Of a stretch of 14,895 nt of DNA, positions 1 through 9,474 are shown piece after piece. The translations under genes and the position numbers were made by a program. Numbering within the stretch: the stretch's first letter is position 1; every line of letters starts with the position of its first letter. Source of the stretch: Alcaligenaceae bacterium (GTDB lineage: Bacteria > Pseudomonadota > Gammaproteobacteria > Burkholderiales > Burkholderiaceae_B); NCBI GenBank assembly GCA_029265335.1, contig JAJUJN010000016.1, positions 1-14,895 on the forward strand, written 5' to 3'. A model generated the notes under the pieces. The model did no database searches. It saw only the letters and a program-made list of their open reading frames with translations, and was not told where the DNA came from.

Positions 1-479
1 CCTCGACTGGATCGCAAGCCAGCGCCTTCCCCCTCGCAGCCGGCCAACCGCCGCGAGTTCACTTTGTGTTCAATGCTGCCCGGTGGACGGCCACCGCTTG
101 CATGCTGGCAGCTCGGCTGCAACGTTCGGGCACCGTACATATTTTGGGCAACTCCACGCACCTGGAGCGTATCGGTGAGTGGTTATGGGAGTACGAAACT
201 ACCGCTTTCGTTCCCCACACGGTTGGCGAACCCGATGCAGGCACGGGATGTCGAATAATGCTGTGGGCAACTCAACCGATGAATCCCGCACCGTGGTTGA
301 TCTCGCTTCATACCCAGCCCGTTGATATTAACGGTTGTCGCAACATTATTGAAATTGTCACGGTTCAGCCCGAGCATCGCGAGCGTTCCCGACGCCTCTG
401 GCGCCATTATGAGGCGGCCGGATGCCTGCTTCACCGCTATGACCTGAACCATAACCAACTACCCGAGGAGCTACCATGA
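1..479 (+). CDS. holC: DNA polymerase III chi subunit (HolC), 5' end outside window
   Basis: Chi is a clamp-loader accessory subunit that links the psi subunit to single-strand DNA-binding protein at the replication fork. The reading frame (first full codon at base 3) is open from the window edge to the TGA at 477-479. The recognisable chi pattern is an N-terminal strand RVHFVFNAARW, a central stretch ending in FVPHTVGEPDAG, and a C-terminal RRLWRHYEAAGCLLHRYD helix-strand. The only early start-like codon, GTG at 66, falls inside the first conserved strand, and no ATG, GTG or TTG lies in frame between base 3 and 65. The true start is therefore probably upstream of the window. At least 158 residues are present in the window, slightly long for a family of about 140-150. 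The stop overlaps the next ATG by four bases, indicating translational coupling. Identification rests on remembered family pattern and on the order holC-small protein-valS. Confidence 0.8.
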   Translation, partial: STGSQASAFPLAAGQPPRVHFVFNAARWTATACMLAARLQRSGTVHILGNSTHLERIGEWLWEYETTAFVPHTVGEPDAGTGCRIMLWATQPMNPAPWLISLHTQPVDINGCRNIIEIVTVQPEHRERSRRLWRHYEAAGCLLHRYDLNHNQLPEELP

Positions 480-781
480 GTCAATTGCCGCCGTTTCGCA
501 CCCGCCGCAACGAGCCGGTATTGAACCTTGACGACGAAGACGAAGCCGTGGCGCCGTACGACGACAATGTGCCCGTGCTCACTCAGGTGGTAGACACCCC
601 GCCACCCAGTGCGTCGGCTACCCCTTCGCATGCACGCCCAAGCCACGCCCAGCCCCAGGCGTCTGGGCCTGCCCCACTCTCGAGTTCCGCCATCGACGCG
701 ATCGTGGAAGATGTCATGGCCGAGCTGGTACCCGAGATCGAGGGCGTGGTTCGGCAAGCCATCTTGCGACACCTGGGCTGA
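476..781 (+). CDS. Small acidic protein of unknown function, DUF2486-like
   Basis: This is a 101-residue protein of unknown function. Its ATG overlaps the holC stop (ATGA), and GAGGAG lies 5 bases upstream, so translation is probably coupled to holC. Three parts are visible: a basic N-terminus (RTRRNE, residues 8-13) followed by an acidic run (DDEDE, 19-23); a motif NVPVLTQVV at 31-39; and a Pro/Ser/Ala-rich linker (about 41-67) leading to a C-terminal amphipathic helix (about 68-101). The IPVLTxVV-type motif near the N-terminus plus a C-terminal helix resembles the small proteins (DUF2486) that I recall between holC and valS in Burkholderiales. It has no signal peptide or membrane segment, so it is probably cytoplasmic. 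The gene looks real because of its start signal, its coupling to holC and its conserved position. No function is assigned. Confidence 0.72.
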   Translation: MSQLPPFRTRRNEPVLNLDDEDEAVAPYDDNVPVLTQVVDTPPPSASATPSHARPSHAQPQASGPAPLSSSAIDAIVEDVMAELVPEIEGVVRQAILRHLG

Positions 782-839
782 GAGACCATTGGCCAGGCGG
801 TCAAGTCATGCCCCACAAAAATCAACGAGCAAGTTCCCC

Positions 840-845
840 TATAAT
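840..845 (+). promoter_or_regulatory. Candidate -10 box upstream of valS
   Basis: The hexamer TATAAT is a perfect sigma-70 -10 consensus, 35 bases before the valS ATG. No good -35 lies 16-18 bases upstream; the best positions (about 816-822) are A-rich, without TTG. There is no TG extension. It could give valS a promoter of its own, separate from holC, but the missing -35 means it would need an activator or UP-like A-tract, or be chance. Confidence 0.4.
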
Positions 846-880
846 GGAGGGTTTGCTGCCTTTGCAGAATCGGGATAGCC

Positions 881-3817
<2,937 letters not shown>

Positions 3818-3831
3818 GCCACCAAGCCCCC

Positions 3832-3859
3832 GCATCGAAGGGCAGGACGCCCTCGATGC
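3832..3859 (+). other. Strong hairpin just after valS
   Basis: Left arm GCATCGAAGGGC (3832-3843), loop AGGAC and right arm GCCCTCGATGC (3849-3859) form an 11-bp stem with one bulged A. It begins 14 bases after the valS stop. No T-tract follows (CTTGCACC), so it is not a canonical Rho-independent terminator. It may protect the valS mRNA 3' end, act as a weak terminator, or be the first element of the leader of the next gene. Confidence 0.55.
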
Positions 3860-3870
3860 CTTGCACCATC

Positions 3871-3916
3871 GGCCGACCGTAAGGGTACGGCCTGGAGGGC
3901 GTGTGCCGTCACGCCC
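3871..3916 (+). promoter_or_regulatory. Two further hairpins in the leader of the speD-speE fusion
   Basis: GGCCGACC (3871-3878) can pair with GGT-A-CGGCC (3884-3892) around a GTAAG loop with one bulged A. Four bases later, GGGCGTG (3897-3903) pairs perfectly with CACGCCC (3910-3916) around TGCCGT. A run of six T lies at 3929-3934, 12 bases past the last stem and so too far for a standard terminator. The ribosome site GGAG (3940-3943) follows. Together with the hairpin at 3832-3859, the whole spacer is structured. Regulation by this leader is inference. Confidence 0.4.
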
Positions 3917-3949
3917 AGCAACTCACTGTTTTTTGCACTGGAGAACGCG

Positions 3950-5206
3950 ATGCAAGGCTTGCATCTCACCGGCGATTTGTTCGGTTGCAACTGCCCTCAA
4001 TCCCTGTTGATTGATCTGGAAACGCTTACACGGACATGTCGCGAAGCAACCCAGGACGCCGGCTTGACGATTGTGGACGAGAAGTTTTTTCTTTTCCCTG
4101 ACGTCGACGGCGAACCCGGTGGCATCACTGGCACCCTATTACTGGCTGAATCACACCTGGCCATCCACACCTGGCCTGAGCGCAATGGCGTGACGCTCGA
4201 CGTCTACGTCTGTAATTACATGAGCGACAACTCGGGCAAGGCGCAACAACTGTTCGACACCTTGCGCCAGCACTTTCAGCCATCGAGCTGGCAAGGCGAG
4301 CGCATTATGCGTGGCGACCTGAACCAGGACGAGGCAGCCGTTCGCGCCACCGAGACCGAAGGCCAGCTCCTGCTGGAGAACGGCGCTTCGCCCTACGTTT
4401 TCGGCACCCGGTCAACACGCCAGATTGCCGACTTCCAATCCGATTACCAACGGGTGGAAGTGCACGATACCGAGAGCTTTGGTCGCCTCTTTCGTCTGGA
4501 CGGTCGCTTCATGACCTCCGAAAAAGACGAATTCGTTTATCACGAATGCATGGTGCATCCGGCCGCCATCTGCCACCCGTCGCCCCAGCGCGCCCTGGTG
4601 ATCGGCGGCGGAGACGGCGGCTCCACCGAAGAGCTGCTCAAGCACCCATCCATGGAACGCGTGGTCATGGCTGAACTTGACGGGGCCGTGGTGGAAATGG
4701 CCCGCGAACAGCTGGGCAGTATCCACCGCGGCGCCTTCGACGACCCCCGCCTGGAAGTTCGGATCGGTGATGGCTTTGCCTACGTGAAGGAAACCACCGA
4801 CACTTTCGATCTCATCGTGCTCGACCTCACCGATCCCGATACCCCAGCCGAACGCCTCTACACCGCAGATTTCTTTCGCCTCTGTCAGCGCATCTTGCGG
4901 CCGGGCGGCGCCATCACTCTGCACATCGGCTCGCCCTACTTCGACCCGAACACCGTGCAGCGGCTCACCCGCGAGCTCAAAGAAGTGTTTGCCATCGTGC
5001 GCCCCATGACCGCCTATGTGCCTCTCTACGGCTCACTGTGGGGCATGGCGACGGCGAGCGATACCCTCGACCCACTCACCGTGGATCGCGAGGTGATCGC
5101 ACATCGCATGGCAGAGCGAAAGATCGACAACCTGGATTACTACGACGCGGAAATGCACCAGGCACTGTTCACCTTGCCGGTATATGTGAGGCGGTTGGTG
5201 GCGTGA
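3950..5206 (+). CDS. S-adenosylmethionine decarboxylase / spermidine synthase fusion
   Basis: This single 418-residue protein carries both spermidine-specific steps: decarboxylation of S-adenosylmethionine, then aminopropyl transfer to putrescine. Residues 1 to about 125 are a prokaryotic SpeD of the short self-processing type. ESHLAIHTWPE (67-77) contains Ser68, the expected source of the pyruvoyl group, with His73 and Cys88 in the expected processing/proton-donor positions. Residues from about 140 to 418 are SpeE: DEFVYHE, the nucleotide-site motif GGGDGG (219-224), LDLTDP (291-296, catalytic Asp pair 292/295), ERLYT, and a C-terminal substrate region. No stop or frameshift separates the halves. 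The start ATG has GGAG 6 bases upstream and begins at the usual SpeD N-terminus (LHLTGDLFGC). Self-cleavage before Ser68 would leave SpeE joined to the pyruvoyl-bearing chain. Fusions of this kind are known in some bacteria, including beta-proteobacteria as I recall. All key residues are intact, so it should be active in the cytoplasm. Confidence 0.93.
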   Translation: MQGLHLTGDLFGCNCPQSLLIDLETLTRTCREATQDAGLTIVDEKFFLFPDVDGEPGGITGTLLLAESHLAIHTWPERNGVTLDVYVCNYMSDNSGKAQQLFDTLRQHFQPSSWQGERIMRGDLNQDEAAVRATETEGQLLLENGASPYVFGTRSTRQIADFQSDYQRVEVHDTESFGRLFRLDGRFMTSEKDEFVYHECMVHPAAICHPSPQRALVIGGGDGGSTEELLKHPSMERVVMAELDGAVVEMAREQLGSIHRGAFDDPRLEVRIGDGFAYVKETTDTFDLIVLDLTDPDTPAERLYTADFFRLCQRILRPGGAITLHIGSPYFDPNTVQRLTRELKEVFAIVRPMTAYVPLYGSLWGMATASDTLDPLTVDREVIAHRMAERKIDNLDYYDAEMHQALFTLPVYVRRLVA

Positions 5207-5216
5207 CCGTAGTAAA

Positions 5217-5244
5217 CAGCGCGAGGGGCTGAACCCCTTCGCTG
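5217..5244 (+). other. Hairpin in the convergent junction after speD-speE
   Basis: CAGCG-C-GAGGGG (5217-5228) pairs with CCCCTTCGCTG (5234-5244) around a CTGAA loop, giving an 11-bp stem (one G-U in RNA) with one bulged C. It starts 10 bases after the stop of the fusion gene, between convergent genes. No T-tract follows on the plus strand, and only TTT lies beyond it on the minus strand. It may be a non-canonical transcript end. Confidence 0.4.
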
Positions 5245-5347
5245 TGCCGGGTCGAGCCGGGCTCGTGGCACCGCAACAAGAAGCCCGGCAGGCAGCGCCG
5301 CAAGAAACCCCGGAAGCAGCTCAGTATGTACCAGGAACGCCGCGACG

Positions 5348-5365
5348 CTGCAGCAACAACTGCAG
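5348..5365 (-). other. CTGCAG hairpin after the membrane protein gene
   Basis: CTGCAG, six bases (CAACAA) and CTGCAG form a 6-bp stem three bases beyond the stop of the minus-strand gene ending at 5369. There is no T-tract on either side. It is a possible 3'-end structure; a chance inverted repeat is equally possible. Confidence 0.25.
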
Positions 5366-5368
5366 GCC

Positions 5369-5941
5369 TCAGCCTTCGAAGTTGGCTGGCGGCAGGCTCA
5401 ACACTTGCGCCTGCTCGCGGGCCAGCCGAATCTTGAGCAGACGGCCAGCGCGCAGTTCGGCGAGGGTTTGCCGAAGATCGCCTTGGGCCAATGGACGAGT
5501 GCGATCACGCCACACCCAGGCAAGCACTTCTCGCACGGGAGGCGACAAACTGGCGTTGAGTTGCGCGAGATCGTCGGGTGGCACAGGCACCACGTGCTCA
5601 CGCTGCACGCTGTGCCACCAGATGGCGCGCACAATGGCCAGAAGAATCAGACCCACAATCACCACGGCCACCCACCAAAGGTAGGGGTTGATTCGCTCCA
5701 ACAGGTCGACCACAGCGGCGCCGGAAGGCCCTACCCAGTCGTAGCTGACGCCGTCGCCAAACGCCAGGATGCGGCTGGCCAGCATCCAGAAAAGCCACAA
5801 ACCCACCAACACAGCCACACCGCGTACCAGCCACCACGGCCATCCCAGCTTGGCCACCACCCGCCGAATGCGAGCGCTCTGGCGACGCAGCTCGGTTCGC
5901 GAGGGCACGTTGGGTGCGAGGTTGTCTTGGCTAGGGCTCAT
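5369..5941 (-). CDS. Two-helix membrane protein of unknown function, downstream of ccsB
   Basis: I do not recognise this 190-residue protein. It has a basic N-terminal tail (RTELRRQSARIRRVVAK, residues 15-31), a hydrophobic helix at about 37-55 rich in Trp, a roughly 30-residue loop, and a second helix at about 87-107. A soluble C-terminal domain (about 110-190) contains SPPVREVLAWVWRDRTRPL and then LRQTLAELRAGRLLKIRLA. The positive-inside rule places both ends in the cytoplasm and the short loop in the periplasm. The C-terminal part is helix-rich and reads loosely like a winged-helix or protein-contact domain, which is only an impression. GGAGGA lies 4 bases before the ATG at 5941. An earlier ATG at 5945 is out of frame and abuts that site. 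The gene starts 15 bases after the ccsB stop, so it is probably the last gene of the resB-ccsB operon. That position suggests, but does not prove, a link to cytochrome maturation or membrane respiration. Confidence 0.8.
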   Translation of the reverse strand: MSPSQDNLAPNVPSRTELRRQSARIRRVVAKLGWPWWLVRGVAVLVGLWLFWMLASRILAFGDGVSYDWVGPSGAAVVDLLERINPYLWWVAVVIVGLILLAIVRAIWWHSVQREHVVPVPPDDLAQLNASLSPPVREVLAWVWRDRTRPLAQGDLRQTLAELRAGRLLKIRLAREQAQVLSLPPANFEG

Positions 5942-5956
5942 GCATTCCTCCGGTGA

Positions 5957-7294
5957 TTAAAGTTCACCGTAGGAGTGTAGGCCGGCCAGGAACATATTGA
6001 CACCGAGGAAGGCAAAACCGGTAATCAGCAGACCGACGAGGGCCCAGTACGCCGCGTAAGTGCCACGCAGGCCTTTCATGAGGCGCATGTGCAGCCAGGC
6101 AGCGTAATTCAGCCAGACGATGAGCGCCCAGGTTTCTTTTGGGTCCCATTGCCAGTAGGCTCCCCAGGCTTCGGCTGCCCAGAGCGCACCCAGGATGGTG
6201 GCCACCGTGAAGAAGGCAAAGCCTACGGCAATGGCCTTGTACATGATGTCGTCGAGCACCTCGAGCGGCGGCAACCGTTCCGACAGCGGTCGCCGCGCCG
6301 CGAGAATCAAGCCCACCACAATGGCCCCGATGCCAAAATACAGCATCCAGTACGTGGAAAGCCCCTCGGTACGAAACACCATGGGTTCGGCCGCCAGCAA
6401 TACGCCGAGCACGAAGAGCGGCACCAGCTTCCACCAGGAGCGCGTTTGACCATGTTCTTTCACCAGATAGGCAAAGCCCACCATGGCGGCCAGTGAGAAG
6501 GTGCCATAGCCGATGAAGTTGGCCGGCACGTGCAGTTTCATCCACCAGCTTTGCAGCGCCGGCACCAGGGGCTGAATGATGTAGGCGTCGCGGGCGAAGG
6601 TGTACCACAGCAAAAAGCCCATGGCCGCCGAAACGATCAGCATCACAAATGCACCCAAACTGCGCGTTTGGTAGCGTTGCTCGTAGTAGAGGTAGAACAG
6701 CGCCGTGATGAGCGCAAACTGGATGATGACTTCGTAGAGGTTGCTGACCGGGATGTAGCCGATGTCGGCGCCCAGCAAATGGCTTTCGTACCAGCGTACG
6801 AGCAGGCCCAGAATGCCGAAGAACACTGCGCCCCAAGTGCATACCGTACCCACCCAGGCGGCCGTTTGGCTCCGCGCTACCAAGCCCAGCCAGTAGCACA
6901 CCGTAGCCAGCGCGAACAAGGCGCACATCCACATGATGGCCGATTGCGACGACAGCATGTAGCGCAGCCAGAACGAGGCCTCGGCCTGTTCCAGATTGCC
7001 GTTATAGAGCCACAGGGCCAGCACAGTGGCCACCGCCAGGCCGAGGGTGAGCAGGCGCAACGGTCGCCATAACCAGCCGAGCCAGGCCAAGACCGGCACC
7101 GCACCCACCAGAATGGCCTTGTCGTAGACATCCATCAGGTGGCCACCGCGCTCGAATCCGTACCACGCACCCAGGGCCAGCACCACCAGATACGCCAGAT
7201 CTGTCCAGTTCGGCTTGGCTCGCCCCCCCGGACCATGTGGGCCGTCGGGCTCCAACCAGAAATCTTCAGTTGCGGAAGAACTTGCTTGCATCAT
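5957..7294 (-). CDS. ccsB: Cytochrome c maturation protein CcsB (CcsA/ResC-type haem handling protein)
   Basis: This integral inner-membrane protein of System II cytochrome c biogenesis moves haem outward and, with ResB, forms the apocytochrome c haem lyase. The 445-residue product has many transmembrane helices. It carries the tryptophan-rich WWD signature WGAYWQWDPKETWAL starting at residue 377, with candidate haem-ligating histidines at 255 (KLHVPANF) and 402 (WLHMRL). NLYEVIIQF, earlier in the protein, is also typical. The N-terminal 30 residues are hydrophilic. The ATG at 7294 overlaps the resB stop by four bases and GGAAG lies upstream, so translation is coupled and an equimolar complex is expected. 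A second ATG immediately follows and could serve equally well. The gene for an unknown membrane protein follows after 15 bases. All diagnostic motifs are intact. The name CcsB versus CcsA/ResC varies between annotation systems. Confidence 0.94.
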   Translation of the reverse strand: MMQASSSATEDFWLEPDGPHGPGGRAKPNWTDLAYLVVLALGAWYGFERGGHLMDVYDKAILVGAVPVLAWLGWLWRPLRLLTLGLAVATVLALWLYNGNLEQAEASFWLRYMLSSQSAIMWMCALFALATVCYWLGLVARSQTAAWVGTVCTWGAVFFGILGLLVRWYESHLLGADIGYIPVSNLYEVIIQFALITALFYLYYEQRYQTRSLGAFVMLIVSAAMGFLLWYTFARDAYIIQPLVPALQSWWMKLHVPANFIGYGTFSLAAMVGFAYLVKEHGQTRSWWKLVPLFVLGVLLAAEPMVFRTEGLSTYWMLYFGIGAIVVGLILAARRPLSERLPPLEVLDDIMYKAIAVGFAFFTVATILGALWAAEAWGAYWQWDPKETWALIVWLNYAAWLHMRLMKGLRGTYAAYWALVGLLITGFAFLGVNMFLAGLHSYGEL

Positions 7295-9360
7295 TCGCTT
7301 CCTTCACGAAACAGGCGACCGAACTCGGTGCGCAGCTTGTTGAACTCGCGCTTGAAATCCATATTGCGCCGTTGCGAAGTCATGGCCATCAGGCCACGGC
7401 TGCCGCCGTTCTCGGGACGAATCCACACCCAGAGTCGGCGCTCGCGAACATAGAACATGGCAAATACGCCCAGGATGAGAAGCACACAACCCAGGTATAC
7501 CGCCCACTGCCCCGGCGAACGATTGAGCTGAAAGACGCTCGCCTCAACGTGATCGAAATCGCGCAACATGAAGAATACCGGAGCGGGATACACAGTGAGG
7601 TCGGACAACGCCGCCAGGGCATGACGCGTCCAGAGATCGGCCTGCTCCTGCTGCTCGGCGGTGAGTTCGGCCACCGGTGGCAGACCCAGCTCCTCTCGGG
7701 CAACGTCACGCAGCATGATGAGGCTGCCACCCAGGAGCCGTATCACCACGGCGGCGGCCTTCTCGAGCTCGTCGGCCGGCACGTTGTCTTCAAGAAAACT
7801 GGTGAGCCCTTGCAGACCGCCCGCCGCAAAAACATCCAGCGCTCGCGCTGATGAATCTACCACCGACTGGCGCGCTTGGGCAGTGGCGCCAGCGCCGAGG
7901 TTGTAATCGGCGAAGCGTTCGGCGGCAGTTTGGCGAGCCTCCGGGTTGGCCAATGCGCTGCGCAAGGCCATGAATTCTTCGAGACTCATGCGCTCGTCGG
8001 CTGGAATGCGCAGATAACGGAAGGGGTCGTTGGGGTTGGCTCGGGTACCCAGCAAAAACACCGACATGCCGTCGAGAGTGACAGGCAGCATGTAATTGTG
8101 GAATTCGGTAGTTTGCCCCGCGTCGTCGATAAGCTGGTATTCGATGCTGGGCCCCACGTTGCGCATGGTGGCCGAGAGGTCTCGTGCGGCCGAGCCAGTG
8201 ACTGCCGCCACATGTTCGCCCAGCGCCAGCGGCTGCGCCGCCCCAACATCTTCAATATTCTCAACGTTGATCGGGCGCAGGGCATTGAACTGCAACGCAC
8301 TGGCGCCCGCGCCCAGCTCCAGCGGCAGCACATCGCCGACGGTGCCATCCAAGGTGAAGGTTTCGGCGCCTGAGCCATTCAAATCGTAGCCTTGCACGCT
8401 GAGGTGGCTGCCGCCGTCGTCGAAACTCGACTGATACACGGTAACGCCACGATAGGAGAATGGCTTATTGACCCGAATGACAGTGTCGAACTCTTCACGG
8501 GTTTCGAGATCGGTAATGGTGACGTGGCTGGCGAAGTCGCTGGGCATCCCGGTGGAGTAATAATCCACCTGAAACTCGCGCAGCAAGATGCTGAACGGCA
8601 AGGGTTGAACCAGCGCGCCGTCGCCTACCATCACCACCGAGTTGCGAGTTTGAGCGCCTTCGGGAATGAGCGCAGAAGCTCGAAAGCTCGGATTATCCAC
8701 ATTGAGCACGCCGCTGGACGGTACATCGGCAATGCGCATGTTCTCGAAGATGGGCACTTTGCCCCCCAGCCATACCTGCATGCGGATTGGCAGCTCGCTA
8801 TCGAAGAGCCCACCCACGCAGATAATCACAATGGCCAAATGGGCTGCGATGTATCCGTAACGATTGCCCGCCCCGGCCTTGGCAGCCACCAAACGCGAAT
8901 CGCCGTTGGCCTTGATGCGTACCGAAAAGCCACGATGCCGCAACCAGCGCTGGGTTTGCTCGGCCAGCGCCTCAGGTGTGCCTTCGGCCACGCCTTGCGT
9001 GCGATGCGGAAACGAGCGCCAGCTGCCCTCGCGAACCTTGTCGCGAAACGACAGGGTATCGCGCACCATGGAGGGCGCATTGCGCAGCACACACAAACTG
9101 GTGGACACCACCAGAAACGCCATGATGAGCAGAAACCACCAGGCGTTGTACACATTGAACAGCGACAGGCTCTCGAAAAACCCGGCCCAGAACGGGCCGA
9201 ACTGATCGAGGTAGGTGTTGCGCGGCATGTTCTGCGGCAGCACGGTGCCGGCGATGCTGGCAATGCAGATGATCACCAGCAGGCTGATCGCGAACCGCAT
9301 GGAGCCGAGCAGTTCGGTGATGTCGCGCCAACGCACACGGGAAGGGGGAGAAGATGACAC
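7291..9360 (-). CDS. resB: Cytochrome c biogenesis protein ResB
   Basis: ResB is the large partner of the System II haem lyase and presents apocytochrome c in the periplasm. The sequence shows LGSMRFAISLLVIICIASI (first helix about 24-42), a second helix at about 73-92 (NAWWFLLIMAFLVV), and a third at about 169-186 (YIAAHLAIVIICVGG, with His174, a likely haem-site residue). A long periplasmic domain follows, then a last helix (about 619-638) before RERRLWVWI. The frame is open to a TTG at 9381, but that codon lies in the T-tract of the terminator for the upstream gene. I therefore prefer the GTG at 9360, which gives 689 residues and a normal N-terminus. ATG 9300 (residue 21) would remove the lead-in to helix 1. 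No strong ribosome site precedes the GTG; AAGAG is the best. The stop overlaps the ccsB start. Confidence 0.92.
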   Translation of the reverse strand: MSSSPPSRVRWRDITELLGSMRFAISLLVIICIASIAGTVLPQNMPRNTYLDQFGPFWAGFFESLSLFNVYNAWWFLLIMAFLVVSTSLCVLRNAPSMVRDTLSFRDKVREGSWRSFPHRTQGVAEGTPEALAEQTQRWLRHRGFSVRIKANGDSRLVAAKAGAGNRYGYIAAHLAIVIICVGGLFDSELPIRMQVWLGGKVPIFENMRIADVPSSGVLNVDNPSFRASALIPEGAQTRNSVVMVGDGALVQPLPFSILLREFQVDYYSTGMPSDFASHVTITDLETREEFDTVIRVNKPFSYRGVTVYQSSFDDGGSHLSVQGYDLNGSGAETFTLDGTVGDVLPLELGAGASALQFNALRPINVENIEDVGAAQPLALGEHVAAVTGSAARDLSATMRNVGPSIEYQLIDDAGQTTEFHNYMLPVTLDGMSVFLLGTRANPNDPFRYLRIPADERMSLEEFMALRSALANPEARQTAAERFADYNLGAGATAQARQSVVDSSARALDVFAAGGLQGLTSFLEDNVPADELEKAAAVVIRLLGGSLIMLRDVAREELGLPPVAELTAEQQEQADLWTRHALAALSDLTVYPAPVFFMLRDFDHVEASVFQLNRSPGQWAVYLGCVLLILGVFAMFYVRERRLWVWIRPENGGSRGLMAMTSQRRNMDFKREFNKLRTEFGRLFREGSE

Positions 9361-9379
9361 TATGCTGCTCTTGAAAACC

Positions 9380-9404
9380 AAAAAGGGCGCCCGAGCGGGC
9401 GCCC
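9380..9404 (-). terminator. Rho-independent terminator after cytochrome c4
   Basis: Read on the minus strand, GGGCGCCC (9404-9397), loop GCTC and GGGCGCCC (9392-9385) are followed directly by five T (9384-9380), then GG and TTTT. The 8-bp all-GC stem with a tetraloop and U-tract is canonical. It lies 70 bases past the c4 stop and about 20 bases before the resB GTG, so it should uncouple c4 transcription from resB-ccsB, partly or wholly. Confidence 0.85.
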
Positions 9405-9428
9405 CGGAGTTCGGGTCGAAACGCGTGC

Positions 9429-9449
9429 CCGGCGGTTAGAGCCCGCCGG
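9429..9449 (-). other. Second hairpin between cytochrome c4 and its terminator
   Basis: CCGGCGG (9429-9435) and CCGCCGG (9443-9449) form a perfect 7-bp GC stem with a 7-base loop, between the c4 stop and the canonical terminator. No T-tract follows. It could stabilise the c4 transcript end or compete with or assist the terminator. Confidence 0.45.
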
Positions 9450-9474
9450 CAGAGAAAGGTTCCGCCCGTGAGCC

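Noticed and set aside
789..804. TTGGCC-AGGC-GGTCAA small hairpin before valS
   Set aside because: It is a 6-bp stem including one G-U pair and has no T-tract. Chance is likely.
5242..5400. Short Lys/Arg-rich plus-strand frame (RNKKPGRQRRKKPRK)
   Set aside because: It looks like a basic histone-like tail, but it has no ATG/GTG before the basic part, no ribosome site, and runs into the 3' end of the opposite gene. It is probably compositional.
5964..6932. A 322-codon minus-strand open frame in another phase
   Set aside because: It overlaps ccsB on the same strand in a different frame. The product is Arg/His-rich with no transmembrane pattern, whereas ccsB shows the WWD motif.
8392..9357. A 321-codon plus-strand open frame
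   Set aside because: It is antisense to resB, whose helices and motifs are unmistakable. The translation is His/Gln/Ala-rich without domains.
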